The notes: generated by a model not told the origin, from the letters alone. Numbered from the stretch's first letter, positions 18,099 through 28,359 are shown. The stretch: DNA of 64,000 nucleotides from Glaciecola sp049650345 (GCA_049650345.1 JBARZY010000088.1:29877-93876); one strand, 5' to 3'. Made by a program: numbers and translations.

Positions 18099-18902
18099 TT
18101 AACACATAAAAACGTCTTGGTAGTTTTGGTTTGTACATGCTACCACTTGCTCAAACGATACTCCTTTTAACTCAGCCAAATATTTGGCTACTTGCGGTAG
18201 TCGTGCTGGCGTATTCACTTGTCCTTGATATCCGTTCAAGGGCATATCAGGGGCATCAGTTTCTAATAACAAATGTTGCATATCTACCTTGCGTATACTG
18301 TTTCTGGTTTTAACCGCTCGTGGGTAACTGATTGTGCCACCTACCCCAAGCTTAAACCCCATATCAATATACGTGTTGGCAATTTGTTCACTACCACTAA
18401 AGGCGTGTATTACGCCGCCACCGCCAAAACGTGTTTGTTTTAACAGTCGAATTATGTCGTTGTGTGATTGTCGGTGATGCAGTATTAACGGCTTGTTTAA
18501 CTGCCTAGCCACTTCTATTTGCATACTCAATACTGCAGTTTGTTGCGCAAAAGGCACGTTAATATGCTTATCTAGTCCACATTCACCAATAGCGACCAGC
18601 TTATCTTGGTGTAAATGTGCCAGCTCAACAAACTGCTGCTGAAACTGCTCATTAGTAATGTCGGCTTGCAGATCAGTAAGAAAGTAAGGATGAAGGCCAA
18701 GAGCAATATCTATACGTATATTGGGAGCCTCTGTTTGCCACTGCTTTTGTAAGCGCATTAGGGCGTCAAATTGAGGCATGCTTAAGCCGGGCACTAATAT
18801 GCGCGACACACCAAGACTATGGCAAGCGCTTAAGATATTATTTGAATCTTTTGCAAGTGCTGGCAAATCTAGATGACAGTGGCTATCAATCATATGTGTC
18901 AT
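18099..18902 (-). CDS. yjjV: TatD-family metal-dependent hydrolase (YjjV type)
   Basis: TatD-family proteins are TIM-barrel metal-dependent nucleases or esterases. The 267 residues show the ligands in order: DSHCHLD near residues 6-12, GECGLD near 107, ILHHRQSH near 140, HAFSGS near 166 and ETDAPDMPLNG near 213. The segments GVGGTISYPRA and LLETDAPDMPLNGYQGQ resemble E. coli YjjV more than TatD. YjjV is encoded in the same region of the E. coli chromosome as serB and radA. The gene converges on ytjB with a 16-base gap. The natural substrate is unknown. Confidence 0.88.
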   Translation of the reverse strand: MTHMIDSHCHLDLPALAKDSNNILSACHSLGVSRILVPGLSMPQFDALMRLQKQWQTEAPNIRIDIALGLHPYFLTDLQADITNEQFQQQFVELAHLHQDKLVAIGECGLDKHINVPFAQQTAVLSMQIEVARQLNKPLILHHRQSHNDIIRLLKQTRFGGGGVIHAFSGSEQIANTYIDMGFKLGVGGTISYPRAVKTRNSIRKVDMQHLLLETDAPDMPLNGYQGQVNTPARLPQVAKYLAELKGVSFEQVVACTNQNYQDVFMC

Positions 18903-19060
18903 TTACCCAGTGTGTTTCGTCTTAGTTTATAATGTAACGCGTTATAAAAACCAATAATAAAGTATGAAAAAGCACAACTTTCACCTTAGCTAATCTTTTA
19001 TATTACCCTAACTGCTAAGCTGCATAGAAGCTTAGGTAATTAGTATAAGAGAGTAATAAA

Positions 19061-20281
19061 TTGGACGTTTCTTCACAACAACAAGTTAACAAGTTTGTTA
19101 TTAGCAAGCTGTTTAAGTTGTCATTTTCTGCAACTGCCTTGCACATTGGCGCATTGGCATTTTTACTGTTTATTACTTGGCCCGTAATCAGTCAAACATA
19201 CGTTGTCAACTGGGCATTAGTGACGACTTGTGGCTTGTTAATCAGTCTACTATATCAAACCATGTTTTTACGTCGTTATCGCGAAACTCATTTTAAATTT
19301 TCAAAGTGGGAAAAAATTATCGCCGCAAACACCTTTGCTATTGCTTTGATATTTGCAGTTGCATATTGCTTTGTAATGGTCTTTGGCGCACCTAAACAAT
19401 GGCACATACTGCTGCTAGCGGCGATTATGCACATGACCATTTTCACCATGATAGCCGTTTATTCTAAGCAAACTATTTTATGTGCATCTATCCCCTTGAG
19501 TCTGCCTATTATCACGGCAATGGTATACGTAAATGTGCCCTTTCCCCTTGTTGTAGCAATGGCTATTTTTTGCCTTGGCTTTATCGCACTGGCATTTTCA
19601 ATCAATCATGCATTGTACAAAGGCAACAAAATGTGGGTCAAGTACGCTGAGCAAAGCGCAATTACTCGCGCCTACGCGAACAAGCTTGAGCGTGCCACCA
19701 TTGAAGATGAACTCACCCAAATTTTTAATCGCCGATTTTTTGATTTAACCATACACCAAGAAGTGAGGCGAGCGAAACGCGCCAGCAGCAGCTTTAGTTT
19801 AGCCATTGTGCAAATTGATTCGTTTGACCAATATGAAGACCATTATGGCGAGGACAATGCTCGAAATTGTTTAAAAAAAGTGGCCAATGCCCTCGACAAG
19901 GCAACCTTGCGCGGAGGAGAATTTGTTTGCCGCTTCGATAAAGATATGTTTGCCCTTACCTTACCGAATGTTACCACAGAATCGGCTTGTGCCTTCGCTT
20001 CTAAGTTAGTTGATATTATCAATGCTTTAGAAATAGAACACCAATATGCAAGCAACACTGAATCATTGATTATTTCCGCTAATGTGGGCATTACTGAGTT
20101 TACCCCTAACGACATTGTTGATGTTGACGAAGTCATCGAACAAGCCTTACATGCCCTTACCAAGGCCTCTCATGATCATGAACGTAATATCGAAGTGTTC
20201 AATACCGTTCATCGTGGACAAGAAGAGATACAGCTAAACACCCCTCATCTAGTAGTAACGAATGAGAATAACGTAGCCTAA
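19061..20281 (+). CDS. Six-helix membrane protein with degenerate GGDEF domain
   Basis: Six hydrophobic segments (about 22-40, 48-70, 88-108, 113-135, 138-157, 160-182) form an N-terminal membrane sensor region. A GGDEF-like domain follows (about 212-375), starting DELTQIFNRRFFD. The active-site signature is replaced: where diguanylate cyclases read RYGGDEF this protein reads RFDKDMF (291-297). Diguanylate cyclase activity is therefore unlikely, and it may be a receptor or regulatory pseudo-enzyme. The start is a TTG with AAGAGAG seven bases upstream. It lies just before the interrupted GspE-type ATPase gene, same strand, 145 bases apart. Confidence 0.85.
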   Translation: MDVSSQQQVNKFVISKLFKLSFSATALHIGALAFLLFITWPVISQTYVVNWALVTTCGLLISLLYQTMFLRRYRETHFKFSKWEKIIAANTFAIALIFAVAYCFVMVFGAPKQWHILLLAAIMHMTIFTMIAVYSKQTILCASIPLSLPIITAMVYVNVPFPLVVAMAIFCLGFIALAFSINHALYKGNKMWVKYAEQSAITRAYANKLERATIEDELTQIFNRRFFDLTIHQEVRRAKRASSSFSLAIVQIDSFDQYEDHYGEDNARNCLKKVANALDKATLRGGEFVCRFDKDMFALTLPNVTTESACAFASKLVDIINALEIEHQYASNTESLIISANVGITEFTPNDIVDVDEVIEQALHALTKASHDHERNIEVFNTVHRGQEEIQLNTPHLVVTNENNVA

Positions 20282-20426
20282 GCTACATACTATGCGCTTG
20301 AGTTGTTGCTCGCGCCTTGTATATGATGGCCAGTTATTAAAGTTCGTACATAGCACACAGTGGTATTAAATTTGCTTAAGGTGTCATTATATTTACTGGT
20401 TTATAAAACAGGAACAACACTAGGCT

Positions 20427-22661
20427 ATGTTCAACCCACAACTGCGTACCAATTTACTTAAATCACTTAATGCTATATTTCAGCAATTTAGCGATATTCA
20501 CGATGCATACGAGCAGTTTGAACCCGCTATATTAAACGCATTTAATGCTCACCGCATGTGTATTTTCCAGCGTCGATCAGCCCATCGAGATCTTGTTGCA
20601 AGGTACAAAACTGGTGGCGATTTGCGCGAAATAAAAGTACCTGTTAATACACAATCTATCGCTGGCTATGTGGCCATGGTACAGCGCCCTGTTAATATCA
20701 AAAACCCTTACGATGATCAGGCTTTAAAAGAGATACACTACAAATTAAAATTTGAGAAAAAATACGACCGCATTAGTCGCGTCAAAACCGATAATATTTT
20801 AGCCGTTCCCATCAAACACAATGACGTACTGCTAGGCGTGCTTGAAATCATCAATAAAGAATCAGGGCCATTTACCGATGATGATTTGGCCCTTGCCAAC
20901 CAAGTGGCAAATGCCCTCGCCGATAATTATCGTTATGAACTAGGCGGCACTGCGCGCCCTTTTGATTACTTAGTACATAAAAAACTAATAGATAAAGACT
21001 CATTTAAAAATACGCCTAAAAATGCCAGTATTAAGCACGTAGCTTACTTGTTAGCAAACGAACATCAAGTTAGTGAGAAACACATTTGTGAGGCCTTGTC
21101 TGTATATTATCAAGTACCGGCAATTGAATTTAACCCTGCTGAATATCATGTTTCACCTAATGATTCACGTCTTAATCCATCATACTTAAAACGTAATTTA
21201 GTGGCAATTGTGCGCGATGTAAACGAACGTGCTCTTGTACTCATGTTTGAACCCAACAATGCCAGCTTGTTACTTGAAATAGAAAACGCCCTTGGTAGTG
21301 ACGATTACCAACTGGCATTTGCCATGCCATCTCATATTTTACAGTACCTTGGGGAAGATGTTGGTGGCAAAGGAAGCAAAACAAAATTTGACGATATTTT
21401 GGGTGAAATTCATACCGCGAATAATGCAGTGGAAGAACAAAAAATTGAGGTAATTGCTGAGAACGAACCGGCAATTGTTCGCCTAGTGTCGAGTATTTTA
21501 GAGGAAGCAGTACGCCTAAATGCCTCAGATATACACATTGATCCCGAGCCAGACAGTCCAAGTTTGGTACGAATGCGAGTAGACGGTGTGGTGCGCGACA
21601 TTAACCAAATACCCGAATCTCATCATAGTGCGGTGGTTTCGCGCATTAAAATAATGGCCGGAATGAATATAGCCGAGCGAAGGGTACCTTAAGATGGTAA
21701 ATTGATTATCAATATAGCTGGAAAACCCGTGGATGTTCGCGTTGCAACCATACCTACGGTAGTGGGAGAAGGCTTAGTAATGCGTATATTGATAAGTGGT
21801 GATGCCATGGCACTGCCCAATATCAATCTTGCACCACGCAATTTAGAAATGATTAACACTATGACCACTGTACCGCACGGCATACTTTTAGTCGTTGGGC
21901 CCACAGGCTCAGGGAAAACAACCACTCTTCATGCAGTATTAGGCAAACTCAACACACCCGAAAAGAAAATATGGACCATAGAAGACCCTGTGGAAATTAA
22001 GCAATACCGATTGCAGCAAGTCCAAGTTAATCCGAAGATTGGATTCACTTTTGCAACGGCCCTGCGTTCATTTTTAAGAGCAGACCCAGATGTCATTCTA
22101 GTGGGTGAAATGCGTGATAAAGAAACCGCTGGGGCAGCTATAGAAGCATCCCTTACCGGACACTTAGTGTTGTCTACTTTGCATACTAACTCAGCGCCAG
22201 AGACCATCACCCGTTTATTAGATTTAGGCATGGACCCAGTTAATTTTTCTGATGCATGTATTGGTATTCTAGCGCAGCGACTCGTGCGCGTATTGTGTAT
22301 GAACTGCAAAGAAAAGCACTCACCTTCTGGCGTAGAACAAGCCTTTATTAAGCGCCAATACGGCGAGCAATATTTGGATGAATTAGGGCCGAGTGAAGGC
22401 CATAGTATATACAAAGCAGTTGGTTGCCAAGAATGTGACAACACGGGTTACAAAGGCAGAACTGGGGTGCATGAGCTACTTAATATGACGCCAGCTTTGC
22501 GGGCCTTAGTGTATAAAGCAGCACCTATTAGCGAGCTAAAAGCCCAAGCAATGGAAGACGGTATGCGCACACTGGCACAAGACGCTATACTAAAATTACT
22601 GCATGGCGATATTGACATTGTACAAGCACAAATTATCAGTGGTTATGGTGGTCGCCAGTAA
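20427..22661 (+). pseudogene. GAF-domain GspE/PilB-type ATPase interrupted by an in-frame TAA
   Basis: Without the TAA at 21690-21692 the frame is continuous for 744 codons. Domain order: GAF domain (about 20-170), GspE/MshE-type N-terminal domain (about 180-300), then the secretion ATPase. The first part ends NIAERRVP and the second resumes DGKLIINIAGKPVDVRVATIP; family members have Gln at the stop (RRxPQDGR), so a single C-to-T change (CAA to TAA) explains it. The part after the stop holds Walker A GPTGSGKTT, Walker B ILVGEMRD and the tetracysteine CMNC...CQEC. The 421-residue product would lack all ATPase motifs. The C-terminal piece has only weak internal starts. A recent nonsense mutation, a sequencing error or readthrough are all possible. 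Confidence 0.85.
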
Positions 22662-22671
22662 TCTGGCTACG

Positions 22672-23313
22672 CTAGGGCATTAACCTAGCAGTAGACCATT
22701 CTCCATTTTCTTGCATGTTGTATTCAAAGCGGTCGTGCAAGCGGTGCTCTCCGCCTTGCCAAAATTCAATTTGATGGGGTTTAACCAAGTAGCCGCCCCA
22801 AAAGTCAGGTAGCGGAACCTCACCCTTGGCATACTTTTCTTTTAATTGCATAAACTGGGTAACCAACAATTGACGCGTCGAAATCGGTTTGCTCTGTTTA
22901 GATGCCCACGCCCCTAACTGACTGTCTTTAGGTCGCGAAAAAAAGTACTTGGCCACGTCGGTTCTAGATAAAGGCTCAGCCACACCACAAACTCGCACTT
23001 GTCGCTCTAAAAAATACCATGGAAAATGTAAGCTAATTTTCGCGTTATCTGCCAACTCTTGCGCCTTACGACTGCCTAAATTGGTATAAAACACAAAGCC
23101 ATCTTTGCTTACATCTTTTAGCAACACAATACGTTGGCTTGGTTGTCCGCTGCTATCAACGGTGGCAACGGTCATGGCGTTTGGATCTGGTAATTCTGCG
23201 TTAATGGCGTCGTGCAGCCATTGCTGGAATAAGTCAATGGGGTGCGAGGTAAGTGCGTCGTTGTCTAAGCGCCCTTTGGTATATTCTTTGCGGTAGTCTT
23301 GTAATGGTTTCAT
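22672..23313 (-). CDS. pdxH: Pyridoxamine/pyridoxine 5'-phosphate oxidase PdxH
   Basis: PdxH is an FMN-dependent oxidase that makes pyridoxal 5'-phosphate from PNP or PMP. The 213 residues (E. coli 218) include the FMN-binding block QRIVLLKDVSKDGFVFYTNLGSRKAQEL, HFPWYFLERQVRVCG, and the C-terminal substrate motif FWQGGEHRLHDRFEY. It lies 33 bases downstream of era on the same strand, where many related genomes carry recO and pdxJ. It converges with the interrupted ATPase gene (10-base gap). Confidence 0.96.
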   Translation of the reverse strand: MKPLQDYRKEYTKGRLDNDALTSHPIDLFQQWLHDAINAELPDPNAMTVATVDSSGQPSQRIVLLKDVSKDGFVFYTNLGSRKAQELADNAKISLHFPWYFLERQVRVCGVAEPLSRTDVAKYFFSRPKDSQLGAWASKQSKPISTRQLLVTQFMQLKEKYAKGEVPLPDFWGGYLVKPHQIEFWQGGEHRLHDRFEYNMQENGEWSTARLMP

Positions 23314-23346
23314 AAATTTCTGTACTTAGTTACGTCAAACAATATG

Positions 23347-24252
23347 CTATTTGCGGTAGTCTTCTTCATAACCGAGTGACCGCAGCGCGCGTTCGTCATC
23401 GGCCCAGCCTGATTTCACTTTTACCCATAGTTCCAAAAACACTTTGTTATCAAACAGTGCTTCCATGTCTTTACGTGCTTCAGCGCCCATGGTTTTTATA
23501 TGTGAACCATTTTTTCCAATAATCATGGGTTTCTGGCTTGCACGCTCTACCAATATAAGGCCATGAATATGATAAACACCGCTTGCGGTAAGTTTAAATT
23601 GCTCAATTTCAACAGTGACTGAATAGGGTAACTCGTCGCCAGTAAAGCGCATGAGCTTCTCGCGGATAATTTCTGCCGCCATAAAACGACTAGAGCGATC
23701 AGTTACGTAGTCTTCTGGGAAATAAAACTCACTTTCTGGTAACTGCGAAAAGATAAGCTGACGCAGGTTTTCAACCTGCTTGCCTTGCTTAGCAGAAATC
23801 GGTAATAGGTGCTTAAAAGTGTGCTTTGCGTTTAATACGTTAAGCGTATCAAGCAACTCACCTTGGTCGGGTACTTTGTCAATTTTATTCACCACCAACC
23901 AGCACTCTTTGCCCGACTTAATCACTTTATCTAACACTAAGTCGTCATCATCGGTCCAGCGTGTGCCTTCAATAACAAACAGTATTAAACTTACATCGGC
24001 AAAAGAGCTTGAAGCAGCTCGGTTCATTAGGCGATTAATCGCGCGCTTTTCGTCGGCATGTAAGCCTGGAGTGTCTACGTAAATCGCTTGTTTGTTGTCT
24101 TGGGTATCAATACCCATAATGCGATGTCGCGTGGTTTGCGGCTTGCGCGATGTAATACTCACTTTCTGGCCAAGTATGCTATTTAAAATAGTTGACTTGC
24201 CCACATTTGGGCGACCTACTATGGCAATCATGCCACAAAATTGTTCATTCAT
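23347..24252 (-). CDS. era: GTPase Era
   Basis: Era binds 16S rRNA near its 3' end and assists 30S subunit assembly. The 301-residue protein has the G1 motif GRPNVGKST (about 13-21), the switch region TTRHRIMG, G3 DTPG, G4 NKID, and a C-terminal KH domain with the GKNGSHIKTMG loop near 240-250. Its ATG overlaps the rnc stop by four bases, so it is coupled to rnc. The order lepA-lepB-rnc-era is the usual gammaproteobacterial operon. Confidence 0.97.
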   Translation of the reverse strand: MNEQFCGMIAIVGRPNVGKSTILNSILGQKVSITSRKPQTTRHRIMGIDTQDNKQAIYVDTPGLHADEKRAINRLMNRAASSSFADVSLILFVIEGTRWTDDDDLVLDKVIKSGKECWLVVNKIDKVPDQGELLDTLNVLNAKHTFKHLLPISAKQGKQVENLRQLIFSQLPESEFYFPEDYVTDRSSRFMAAEIIREKLMRFTGDELPYSVTVEIEQFKLTASGVYHIHGLILVERASQKPMIIGKNGSHIKTMGAEARKDMEALFDNKVFLELWVKVKSGWADDERALRSLGYEEDYRK

Positions 24253-24923
24253 TTATTTATGTTCTCAAGCACCAATTTAGCCGCTTCTTGCTCGGCAATA
24301 CGACGACTGCGTCCACTGCCTGACTGTTGTGCGTCAAGCGCGGCTACGGTGCATTCAACGGTAAAAGTTTGGGCGTGGTCTTTACCTGAAATTTCCACTA
24401 CTTGATAGTCGGGCAAATCGATTTGGCGAGACTGTAAGTATTCTTGTAATTGGGTTTTATTGTCTTTTATCTGCACATTGGGATTTAAATTCTCAATGCG
24501 TTTAGCAAACAGCACATCAATAATATTGGTGGCGGCTTCTAAGCCAGCGTCCAAATACACTGCGCCAATGATAGCTTCCACCACATCGGCCAATATCGAA
24601 TCGCGACGATGACCGCCACTTTTCATCTCGCCAGGCCCCAGTTTAATGAGCTCGCCTAAATCGAGTTCACGAGCAACCTTCGCTAGGGTATCGCCTTTTA
24701 CTAAGTTAGAGCGCATGCGAGTTAATTTACCTTCAGGTAAATCGGGAAACTTTTCATACATGCGTTGGGCAATAACCAAACCCAGTACTGCGTCGCCGAG
24801 AAACTCTAAGCGCTCGTTATGGGTTTTGTTTGCGCTGCGATGCGTGAGTGCTTGCTTAAGTAAACCCACATCAGTAAATTCATAGCCAATGTGTTTTAGC
24901 AGTTTAATGTAAGGATTAATCAA
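24249..24923 (-). CDS. rnc: Ribonuclease III
   Basis: RNase III cleaves double-stranded RNA, including rRNA precursors. The 224 residues (E. coli 226) have the catalytic signature NERLEFLGDAVLG (about 36-48), the second acidic block DVVEAIIGAVYLDAG near 113-127, and a C-terminal double-stranded RNA-binding domain (about 155-223) ending RRIAEQEAAKLVLENI. It lies 16 bases after lepB and overlaps era by four bases. Confidence 0.97.
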   Translation of the reverse strand: MINPYIKLLKHIGYEFTDVGLLKQALTHRSANKTHNERLEFLGDAVLGLVIAQRMYEKFPDLPEGKLTRMRSNLVKGDTLAKVARELDLGELIKLGPGEMKSGGHRRDSILADVVEAIIGAVYLDAGLEAATNIIDVLFAKRIENLNPNVQIKDNKTQLQEYLQSRQIDLPDYQVVEISGKDHAQTFTVECTVAALDAQQSGSGRSRRIAEQEAAKLVLENINK

Positions 24924-24939
24924 TCGTTACCTCATATGC

Positions 24940-25842
24940 TTATTCAATTGTGCCTATGCGTTCAAAACGCACGCCGGTGGGAATAAATGAGGGTAGAAAA
25001 TCGTCGGGCTCGCGCTCAAACTCGAAACTCATCCACACAAATACGGCTTTTCCGACAATGTTTTCTTCAGGCACATAGCCCCAAGCTCGGCTGTCTAAAG
25101 AATTATCTCGATTATCGCCAAACACCATGTAATGCCCTTCGGGGATAACGTATTTGCCGGGGCGGCGTCGGTCGGCATTGGGGTTACGTAAAATTTGGTG
25201 CTCAACGTCACCTAATTGCTCGCTAAACAAGTTGTATGCGGCACCATGCTCTGCGCTATTTGCCTTGCCTAAAGATTTAAGGCTAACTGGCTTTGCGGGC
25301 TCACATGCCACATCACCACCGCATGGCGATTGAATAAAAATTTGTTTGTTTTGGTAAATAACGGTTTCGCCAGGCAGCCCTACTACGCGTTTAATGTAGT
25401 CGATGCGCGGGTCGTCTGGATATTTAAATACCACCACATCACCGCGTTTTACGTCGCCAGTATTCACTAATTCTTTGCGTGCAACAGGATCTTTCAAGCT
25501 ATATGCAAATTTCTCTACTAGTAAGAAATCGCCCACTAATAAAGTGGGAAACATTGAACCGGACGGAATTTGAAAGGGTTCATAAATAAACGACCTAAAC
25601 ACCATCACACCAAAGAATATGGGGAACATTTGCTTGCAAAAATCAACCCACGCTGGCATTTCTGTCGCACTATTTAATGCAGCCTGCTCTGAGGTTTTAG
25701 AGCCTATTGGGGCTTCAGTACTGCTATCGTCAGCCATGACTAACGCATCTTTCTTCGGCGCAAACACCAATGCATACACCAACCATACAATGCCGGTTAT
25801 TAGGCTAATGAGCACCAAAAAAATTGAAAAATAATTCGCCAT
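24940..25842 (-). CDS. lepB: Signal peptidase I LepB
   Basis: LepB removes signal peptides at the outer face of the inner membrane. There are two membrane segments, near residues 4-27 and 71-87. The catalytic dyad is Ser96 in PSGSMFPTL and Lys151 in DYIKRVVGLPGE. The motif GDNRDNSLDSRAWG lies in the C-terminal part. At 300 residues it is close to the E. coli length (324). Its start codon overlaps the lepA stop by one base. Confidence 0.97.
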   Translation of the reverse strand: MANYFSIFLVLISLITGIVWLVYALVFAPKKDALVMADDSSTEAPIGSKTSEQAALNSATEMPAWVDFCKQMFPIFFGVMVFRSFIYEPFQIPSGSMFPTLLVGDFLLVEKFAYSLKDPVARKELVNTGDVKRGDVVVFKYPDDPRIDYIKRVVGLPGETVIYQNKQIFIQSPCGGDVACEPAKPVSLKSLGKANSAEHGAAYNLFSEQLGDVEHQILRNPNADRRRPGKYVIPEGHYMVFGDNRDNSLDSRAWGYVPEENIVGKAVFVWMSFEFEREPDDFLPSFIPTGVRFERIGTIE

Positions 25843-27638
25843 TAATTATCTACCTTTAGAATCGCTAAAAATGCATCTTGTGGTAACTCAACGTTCCCCA
25901 CTTGCTTCATGCGCTTTTTACCTTCTTTCTGTTTTTGTAAAAGTTTTTTCTTACGACTCACATCACCGCCATAACATTTAGCAATTACGTTTTTACGCAA
26001 CTGTTTAACCGTACTGCGCGCAATAACATGATTACCAATGGCCGCTTGGATAGCAATATCAAACATTTGTCTTGGAATGAGCTCACGTAATTTTTCAACC
26101 AAATCACGACCGCGATACGGGGCATTGTCTTTGTGCGTAATAATGGCCAAGGCATCTACACGCTCGCCGTTAATCAAAATATCTAAACGCACCATATTGG
26201 CTGCTTCAAATCGGGTAAAGTTATAATCAAGGGAAGCAAAACCACGGCTGGTTGACTTTAAACGATCAAAGAAGTCGAGTACCACTTCTGCCATCGGCAA
26301 ATCATAAGTAATTGCCACTTGTTTGCCGTGATAAACCATTGAAGTTTGCATGCCGCGTTTTTCAACGCATAAGGTAATTACATTGCCCAAATATTCCTGT
26401 GGCACCAATATGTTCGCCGTTACAATAGGTTCGCGAATTTCTTCAATGTCGTTCACCGCCGGTAATTTAGATGGGCTATCGACTTTAAACACGTCGCCTT
26501 TGGTGTTTTTTACTTCATACACCACGGTGGGTGCAGTGGTGATAAGATCTAAATCATATTCGCGTTCAAGGCGCTCTTGAATAATTTCCATGTGCAACAT
26601 GCCCAAGAAACCAATTCTAAACCCAAAACCCAAGGCCGTTGAGCTTTCTGGCTCATAGAATAACGATGCGTCGTTTAAGCTCAATTTTGCTAGCGCGTCA
26701 CGAAAGTCTTCGTAATCATCAGAGCTTACTGGGAATAAACCTGCATAAACTTGTGGCTTTATTTTTTTGAATCCTGGTAAAGCTTTTTCTACCGGATTAC
26801 GTGCCAACGTAATGGTATCACCAACAGGTGCTCCATGAATCTCTTTAATACCAGCAATAATAAAGCCCACTTCGCCGGTACGTAACACGGGCATTTCAGT
26901 TTGCTTAGGCGTAAACACGCCGATTTTATCTGCTTGATGAATAGTACCAGTAGACATTATCTTAATTTTGTCTTTAGCATGTAATTCACCATTAACAATA
27001 CGTACAAGCGATACAACACCCTGATAGTTATCAAACCATGAATCAATGATAAGTGCTTCTAGCTGAGCATCTTTATTGCCAATCGGTGGTGGTATTTGTT
27101 TCACAATAACTTCAAGCACATCAATAATGCCAATGCCGGTTTTCGCCGAACAGCGCACCGCGTCAATAGCATCAATACCCACAATGTCTTCAATTTCTTC
27201 GGCAACGCGGTCAGGCTCAGCCTGTGGCAAATCGATTTTATTTAGAATAGGCACCACTTCCATATCGAGGTCAATTGCGGTGTAACAGTTGGCTAGGGTT
27301 TGCGCTTCTACGCCCTGCCCGGCATCTACTACTAGTAATGCGCCTTCACATGCAGCTAATGAGCGTGACACCTCGTAGGTAAAATCAACGTGTCCTGGCG
27401 TATCAATGAAGTTAAGCTGATACGTTTCGCCGTCTTTGGCTTTATATAACAAGGTCACGCTTTGCGCCTTGATAGTAATACCGCGCTCACGCTCAATATC
27501 CATAGAATCAAGCACTTGCTCGGCCATTTCACGATTGGTTAAGCCGCCACATTCTTGAATAAGACGATCTGATAAGGTCGACTTACCGTGATCGATGTGG
27601 GCAATAATACTAAAGTTGCGAATATTCTCTAACTGCAT
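25842..27638 (-). CDS. lepA: Elongation factor 4 (LepA)
   Basis: LepA is a ribosome-bound GTPase linked to translation initiation and ribosome biogenesis. The 598 residues (E. coli 599) show AHIDHGKST (G1, about 13-21), DTPGHVDF (G3), NKIDLP (G4) and the LepA-specific C-terminal domain with GGDVSRKKKLLQKQKEGKKRMK near 550-572. It heads the lepA-lepB-rnc-era unit. The 241 bases between it and rseC presumably hold its promoter; I saw no clear site or hairpin there. Confidence 0.98.
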   Translation of the reverse strand: MQLENIRNFSIIAHIDHGKSTLSDRLIQECGGLTNREMAEQVLDSMDIERERGITIKAQSVTLLYKAKDGETYQLNFIDTPGHVDFTYEVSRSLAACEGALLVVDAGQGVEAQTLANCYTAIDLDMEVVPILNKIDLPQAEPDRVAEEIEDIVGIDAIDAVRCSAKTGIGIIDVLEVIVKQIPPPIGNKDAQLEALIIDSWFDNYQGVVSLVRIVNGELHAKDKIKIMSTGTIHQADKIGVFTPKQTEMPVLRTGEVGFIIAGIKEIHGAPVGDTITLARNPVEKALPGFKKIKPQVYAGLFPVSSDDYEDFRDALAKLSLNDASLFYEPESSTALGFGFRIGFLGMLHMEIIQERLEREYDLDLITTAPTVVYEVKNTKGDVFKVDSPSKLPAVNDIEEIREPIVTANILVPQEYLGNVITLCVEKRGMQTSMVYHGKQVAITYDLPMAEVVLDFFDRLKSTSRGFASLDYNFTRFEAANMVRLDILINGERVDALAIITHKDNAPYRGRDLVEKLRELIPRQMFDIAIQAAIGNHVIARSTVKQLRKNVIAKCYGGDVSRKKKLLQKQKEGKKRMKQVGNVELPQDAFLAILKVDN

Positions 27639-27879
27639 ATAAAAAAACGTACCTAAAAAGTAGTCAACAGCCCAAAACCCAATTGCTTTGACTGCATATA
27701 ATTTGATGTTGATAAACTACGCGGATATTACCGTTTTGCGCAGCAAATTGCGACAAAACAAGTGTAATAACCCTAGTTTGACGCTAAATAAGTACAGAAA
27801 GTTTCAGCAAGGACTGTGCCGATAATGTTACAAGGTGTGAATATGAAAAAAGAAGCACCACAGCGGCGCTAAAAATGCA

Positions 27880-28359
27880 CTACAGTTTGTGAACCGGGAT
27901 CTCGTGTTTATGGGTTACCACAGCCTGTTGCGTAGCACCCAGAAACACTGGGACAAACTTGTGTTGATGCTGTGTTTTTTTACTGTATCGACTGGCCCAC
28001 CAAAAGCCACCTAAGGCTGCCGCTGTGCCTAACAATAGCGACAGTAATTCATGCAGATTGGCAATATTTTGCAGCACAGCAGTGGTTAAAATTAACAATA
28101 CTAGCGGCAAGATATACACCATGGCTGATGCCCGAAGTAATGCTTGCTCACTTATGCCAAGTTTAACCTGCTGACCTACCGCCAACGCGCAAGGGACTTT
28201 CAGCTTAATGTGCTCAGCCTTGGGTGAAAATGCTTTTGCAACTGTACTGGTTGGGCAAGCTTCAGAAGCTTTGCAACTAGAACAGGTGGTTTTCACTTGA
28301 GTTTCAACCCATACATAGTCGTTTTCTACCGCCACCACAATGCCCGTTTCTTCAATCAT
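27880..28359 (-). CDS. rseC: SoxR-reducing / sigma-E regulatory membrane protein RseC
   Basis: RseC/MucC proteins are inner-membrane proteins of the rpoE operon, with roles in sigma-E control and SoxR reduction. The 159 residues start with a soluble segment containing a cysteine group (CSSCKASEACP, about 26-36). Two membrane helices follow near 83-101 and 107-125 (MVYILPLVLLILTTAVL and LLSLLLGTAAALGGFWW). It is the last gene of rpoE-rseA-rseB-rseC, overlapping the rseB stop by four bases. Confidence 0.93.
   Translation of the reverse strand: MIEETGIVVAVENDYVWVETQVKTTCSSCKASEACPTSTVAKAFSPKAEHIKLKVPCALAVGQQVKLGISEQALLRASAMVYILPLVLLILTTAVLQNIANLHELLSLLLGTAAALGGFWWASRYSKKTQHQHKFVPVFLGATQQAVVTHKHEIPVHKL

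Noticed and set aside
21690..21692. Idea that the TAA in the GspE-type gene is programmed recoding
   Set aside because: No conserved recoding signal is known for this family, and a single C-to-T change explains it; a mutation or error is simpler.
21929..22444. 171-codon open frame antisense to the ATPase gene
   Set aside because: It lies opposite the conserved secretion ATPase domain, and its sequence has no protein character or ribosome binding site; it is a shadow frame.
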